Shown here: in pieces, positions 61,682 to 64,000 of the stretch | How positions within the stretch are numbered: position 1 is the first letter of the stretch | Layout of the letters: each line of letters starts with the position of its first letter | Assembly (NCBI GenBank): GCA_016708465.1 | Contig: JADJFT010000001.1 | Span: 62,001-126,000 of the forward strand | Length of the DNA: 64,000 nucleotides | Source: Rhodanobacteraceae bacterium | GTDB taxonomy: Bacteria; Pseudomonadota; Gammaproteobacteria; Xanthomonadales; Ahniellaceae | Reading direction: 5' to 3' | The notes under the pieces: model-generated | What the model was told of the DNA's origin: nothing | Seen by the model: the letters and a program-made list of their open reading frames with translations, nothing else | The model's database searches: none | Program-made: the position numbers and the translations under genes

Positions 61682-63070
61682 ATGTTGCCAGCCGTTGCGC
61701 TTGTTGGGCGCCCGAATGTCGGTAAGTCCACGTTGTTCAATGCGATCACGAATACGCGCGACGCGCTCGTTGCCGATGAACCCGGTGTGACGCGTGACCG
61801 TCACTACGGGGTCTGCCGCACCGCCGCACGCGCATTCGTCGTCGTCGATACCGGTGGTCTGACCGACGATCGTGGATTACTTGCCGAACTCACCGTGCGC
61901 CAGTCGTTGGCGGCGGTGGACGAGGCTGCGGTTGCCGTCTTCGTTGTTGACGCGAAAGATGGCATGACCGCCGCGGACGAAACCATCCTCGCGCAACTGC
62001 GTCGTTATGGCCGTCCGATCATTCTCGCCGTGAACAAGACCGACGGCCGTGACCTGCAGGACTCAGTCAACGAATTCTCGGCGCTCGGTCTGGCGCGAGT
62101 TTTGCCGATGGCGGCATCGCATCGTCGTGGCGTTCCCGAGTTGCTCGAAGCGATTGACGACCTCTTGCCTGAAGAGATCGATGCCGAGGAATTGCCTGAT
62201 GAAGCCGGCGTGCGCGTCGCCATCATTGGCCGCCCGAACGTCGGCAAGTCGACGTTGGTCAATCGCCTACTCGGCGAGGAACGTGTGATCGCCAGTGAAG
62301 TGCCGGGCACCACGCGTGATGCGATCGAAGTGCCCTTGCATCGTGATGGTCGTGACTATGTGTTGATCGATACCGCCGGCGTGCGGCGCAAGGGCCGGGT
62401 CGAGGAAGCGATTGAAAAATTCAGTGTGATCAAAACCTTGCAGGCGTTGGAACGCGCGCATGTGGCGGTGTTGATGGTCGATGCCGCAGAAGGCGTGACT
62501 GATCAGGATGCGTCCGTGCTTGGCTATGCGCTTGATGCCGGTCGGGCACTGGTCGTCTGCGTGAACAAATGGGATGGCCTTGGCGAATACCAACGCGACC
62601 GCTGTGAGAGTGAACTCGCGCGCCGCCTTGATTTCGTACCGTGGGCCGAGCGTATGTTTATTTCGGCCAAACATGGCTCTGGTCTGCGCGAACTGATGGC
62701 CGCAGTCGATCGCGCGTATGCGTCATCGATCGTCGATCTCGGTGCCAGTGAAGTGACCAAGGCCGTCGAAATCGCCGTCGAAAGTTTCCAGCCGCCGATG
62801 GTCTCCGGCAAGGTCGCCAAGATCCGCTACGCGCATATGGGGGGACGCAATCCGCCGCGCATCGTGTTGCATGGCTCGCGCTTGGATTCGCTCCCGGCCA
62901 GTTATGTGCGTTACCTCGAGAACTTCATGCGGCGTCGTTACAAACTGGTTGGCACGCCGGTCGTGATCGAAACCCGCGCCGGTGCGAATCCGTTTGCCGG
63001 CAAGAAAAACGTGCTGACCGACAAGCAGGTCCAGCGTCGCCGGCGCTTGATCCGCCACGTCAAGCGCTGA
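61682..63070 (+). CDS. der: GTPase Der (EngA)
   Basis: This is an essential 50S-assembly GTPase with two tandem G domains and a C-terminal KH-like domain, 462 residues. P-loops GRPNVGKST occur at residues 9-17 and near residue 184, with NKTD and NKWD specificity motifs. The C-terminal region (VSGKVAKIRYAHMGGRNPP; RRYKLVGTPVVIETR) is typical. GGGGAG lies 6 bases before ATG 61682. Confidence 0.97.
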   Translation: MLPAVALVGRPNVGKSTLFNAITNTRDALVADEPGVTRDRHYGVCRTAARAFVVVDTGGLTDDRGLLAELTVRQSLAAVDEAAVAVFVVDAKDGMTAADETILAQLRRYGRPIILAVNKTDGRDLQDSVNEFSALGLARVLPMAASHRRGVPELLEAIDDLLPEEIDAEELPDEAGVRVAIIGRPNVGKSTLVNRLLGEERVIASEVPGTTRDAIEVPLHRDGRDYVLIDTAGVRRKGRVEEAIEKFSVIKTLQALERAHVAVLMVDAAEGVTDQDASVLGYALDAGRALVVCVNKWDGLGEYQRDRCESELARRLDFVPWAERMFISAKHGSGLRELMAAVDRAYASSIVDLGASEVTKAVEIAVESFQPPMVSGKVAKIRYAHMGGRNPPRIVLHGSRLDSLPASYVRYLENFMRRRYKLVGTPVVIETRAGANPFAGKKNVLTDKQVQRRRRLIRHVKR

Positions 63071-63146
63071 GTACACGGCGCGCACCGATTCGATCAGTCG
63101 TGGTGCCGAATACGGCATACTTGCCTCGGTAAAAGAGAGCAAGCAA

Positions 63147-63713
63147 ATGACAGGGCGAACTCAGGTTACAGGCGGCATTCTGGCGGGTGGTCGTGGCTTG
63201 CGCATGGGCGGTGTCGACAAAGGCCTCGTGCTGCATGAAGGCCGTGAACTGGTCGCGCATATGATTCAGCGCCTGAAGCCGCAGGTACACGGCATCGTGA
63301 TCAGTGCCAACCGAAATGTTGATCGATATTCGCAGTTCGGCTATCCGGTTTTTACCGACGAGGACGATGGCTTCCTCGGGCCACTGGCCGGCATTGCCCG
63401 CTTGCTGCGTGAGATCGATAGCGACTTTCTGGTCACGACACCGTGCGATACGCCCGATTTCCCCGACGATTTGGTGCAACGCTTGCTGACGCGCCAGCAC
63501 GAAACCGGTGCCGATGCCGTCGTCGCCCATGATGGCGAGCAACGCCAGTTTCTGTTCACGCTGTATCGGCGCCAATTGGCGGATTCCGCAGCAGCGGCGC
63601 TTTCCAGCGGCGAGCGTGCGCTGTGGCGCTGGCATGAGGACCTGAACTTGGCTGAGGCGCAGGTTCAAGGCAGTGCAGCGTTTGCGAATTTGAACACCCG
63701 CGCAGACCTCTAA
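63147..63713 (+). CDS. mobA: Molybdenum cofactor guanylyltransferase MobA
   Basis: This is a 188-residue enzyme that attaches GMP to molybdopterin cofactor. The nucleotidyltransferase motif LAGGRGLRMGGVDKGL is at residues 12-27. The Mg-binding TPCDTPDFP is near residue 100. It is separated from der by 76 bases and followed after 3 bases by moeA, so a small cofactor operon begins here. Confidence 0.94.
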   Translation: MTGRTQVTGGILAGGRGLRMGGVDKGLVLHEGRELVAHMIQRLKPQVHGIVISANRNVDRYSQFGYPVFTDEDDGFLGPLAGIARLLREIDSDFLVTTPCDTPDFPDDLVQRLLTRQHETGADAVVAHDGEQRQFLFTLYRRQLADSAAAALSSGERALWRWHEDLNLAEAQVQGSAAFANLNTRADL

Positions 63714-63716
63714 CCG

Positions 63717-64000
63717 ATGACGTCGCCGACCCCCTTCGATGTGGCTGCGAAACGGTTACGCGACGACGCCGTCGCGCGGCTGTTGCCGGCGGAATCAGTG
63801 CCGCTGGATCAGGCGCTGGGGCGCGTATTGGCTGCGGCGGTGGTGGCGCCGATCAGCGTTCCAGGGTTCGCGAATACCGCGATGGATGGCTATGCCTTGC
63901 GCACCCAAGGCCGTGGTGCGCGCGTCGGCCAGTCATTTCGTTGCATTGATCTTGCGTTGGCGGGCGCGGCGGGCCAAGCCATCGACGACGCCGCGGTCTG
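63717..64000 (+). CDS. moeA: Molybdopterin molybdenumtransferase MoeA, N-terminal part, 3' end outside window
   Basis: The first 94 codons of MoeA, which inserts molybdate into adenylated molybdopterin. The N-terminal domain shows DQALGRVLAAAVVAPISVPG and the conserved NTAMDGYALR. The ATG at 63717 lies 3 bases after the mobA stop. The gene runs off the window end. Confidence 0.93.
   Translation, partial: MTSPTPFDVAAKRLRDDAVARLLPAESVPLDQALGRVLAAAVVAPISVPGFANTAMDGYALRTQGRGARVGQSFRCIDLALAGAAGQAIDDAAV

Noticed and set aside
1..64000. CRISPR arrays, tRNA or rRNA genes, insertion sequences, prophage or attachment sites
   Set aside because: No direct-repeat arrays, no transposase or integrase frames and no RNA-gene-like segments were seen on either strand.

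Overview
The window is 64 kb of about 60% GC bacterial chromosome. Gene content and order point to a gammaproteobacterium of the Xanthomonadales/Lysobacterales type, perhaps Rhodanobacteraceae-like. The main pointers are lepA-lepB-DUF4845-rnc-era-recO, ndk-rlmN-pilW-rodZ-yfgM-bamB-der, a fused cysNC, and nagZ-hpt-mtnP. The taxon is inferred from this; no marker gene was compared. I see no prophage, insertion sequence, CRISPR array, rRNA or tRNA.

Layout. 0-9 kb (+): translation, RNA maturation and salvage (lepA end, lepB, DUF4845, rnc, era, recO, rlmD, CYTH triphosphatase, nagZ, hpt, mtnP, cspA), interrupted by a minus-strand receiver-Hpt protein that overlaps recO tail to tail. 9-16 kb (-): an ABC exporter, an IMPACT-family protein, an ECF sigma factor with its probable anti-sigma partner, and sulfate activation (cysD-cysNC). 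16-26 kb (-): an unknown secreted protein with a duplicated six-cysteine motif, pbpC with its alpha-2-macroglobulin partner, and a COG2509 flavoprotein. 26-33 kb (+): a broken BaiN/HI0933 flavoprotein, an ABC-2 transporter, an SDR-photolyase pair, a wax ester synthase/DGAT and an entericidin-like peptide. 33-42 kb: a beta-helix-like secreted protein, a CsgG-like protein, a GacA/UvrY-like regulator, rne, rluC, a pterin dehydratase, nfuA and two small cytochromes c. 42-53 kb: an RND efflux operon (adaptor plus two permeases) that runs into a truncated traB, followed by aguB, aguA and a small periplasmic protein. 53-64 kb (+): a DUF1800/DUF1501 secreted pair, rpmJ (-), ndk, rlmN, pilW, rodZ, yfgM, bamB, der, mobA and the start of moeA.

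The most striking property is a cluster of broken reading frames between about 20 and 50 kb, while the two flanks read cleanly. Alpha-2-macroglobulin has four frameshifts. The rne tail has two. The csgG-like gene, one cytochrome c, one RND permease and probably the beta-helix gene have one each. Two genes (the BaiN-type flavoprotein and rluC) carry a stop where the family has Glu, each explained by one G-to-T change. The best-resolved frameshifts fit loss of one base from a short run of identical bases. Housekeeping genes are among those hit, so uncorrected sequencing or assembly error is at least as likely as gene decay. At about 49,665 the second RND permease loses its last membrane helix exactly where the convergent traB loses its C-terminus, which marks a deletion or assembly join.

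I did not find a clear new multi-gene system. The best candidates for undescribed biology are the duplicated six-cysteine secreted protein (16,262-17,035), an SDR lacking the catalytic Tyr co-transcribed with a photolyase, a possible operator in front of the RND operon, and an 11-base G tract at the end of a secreted protein gene.
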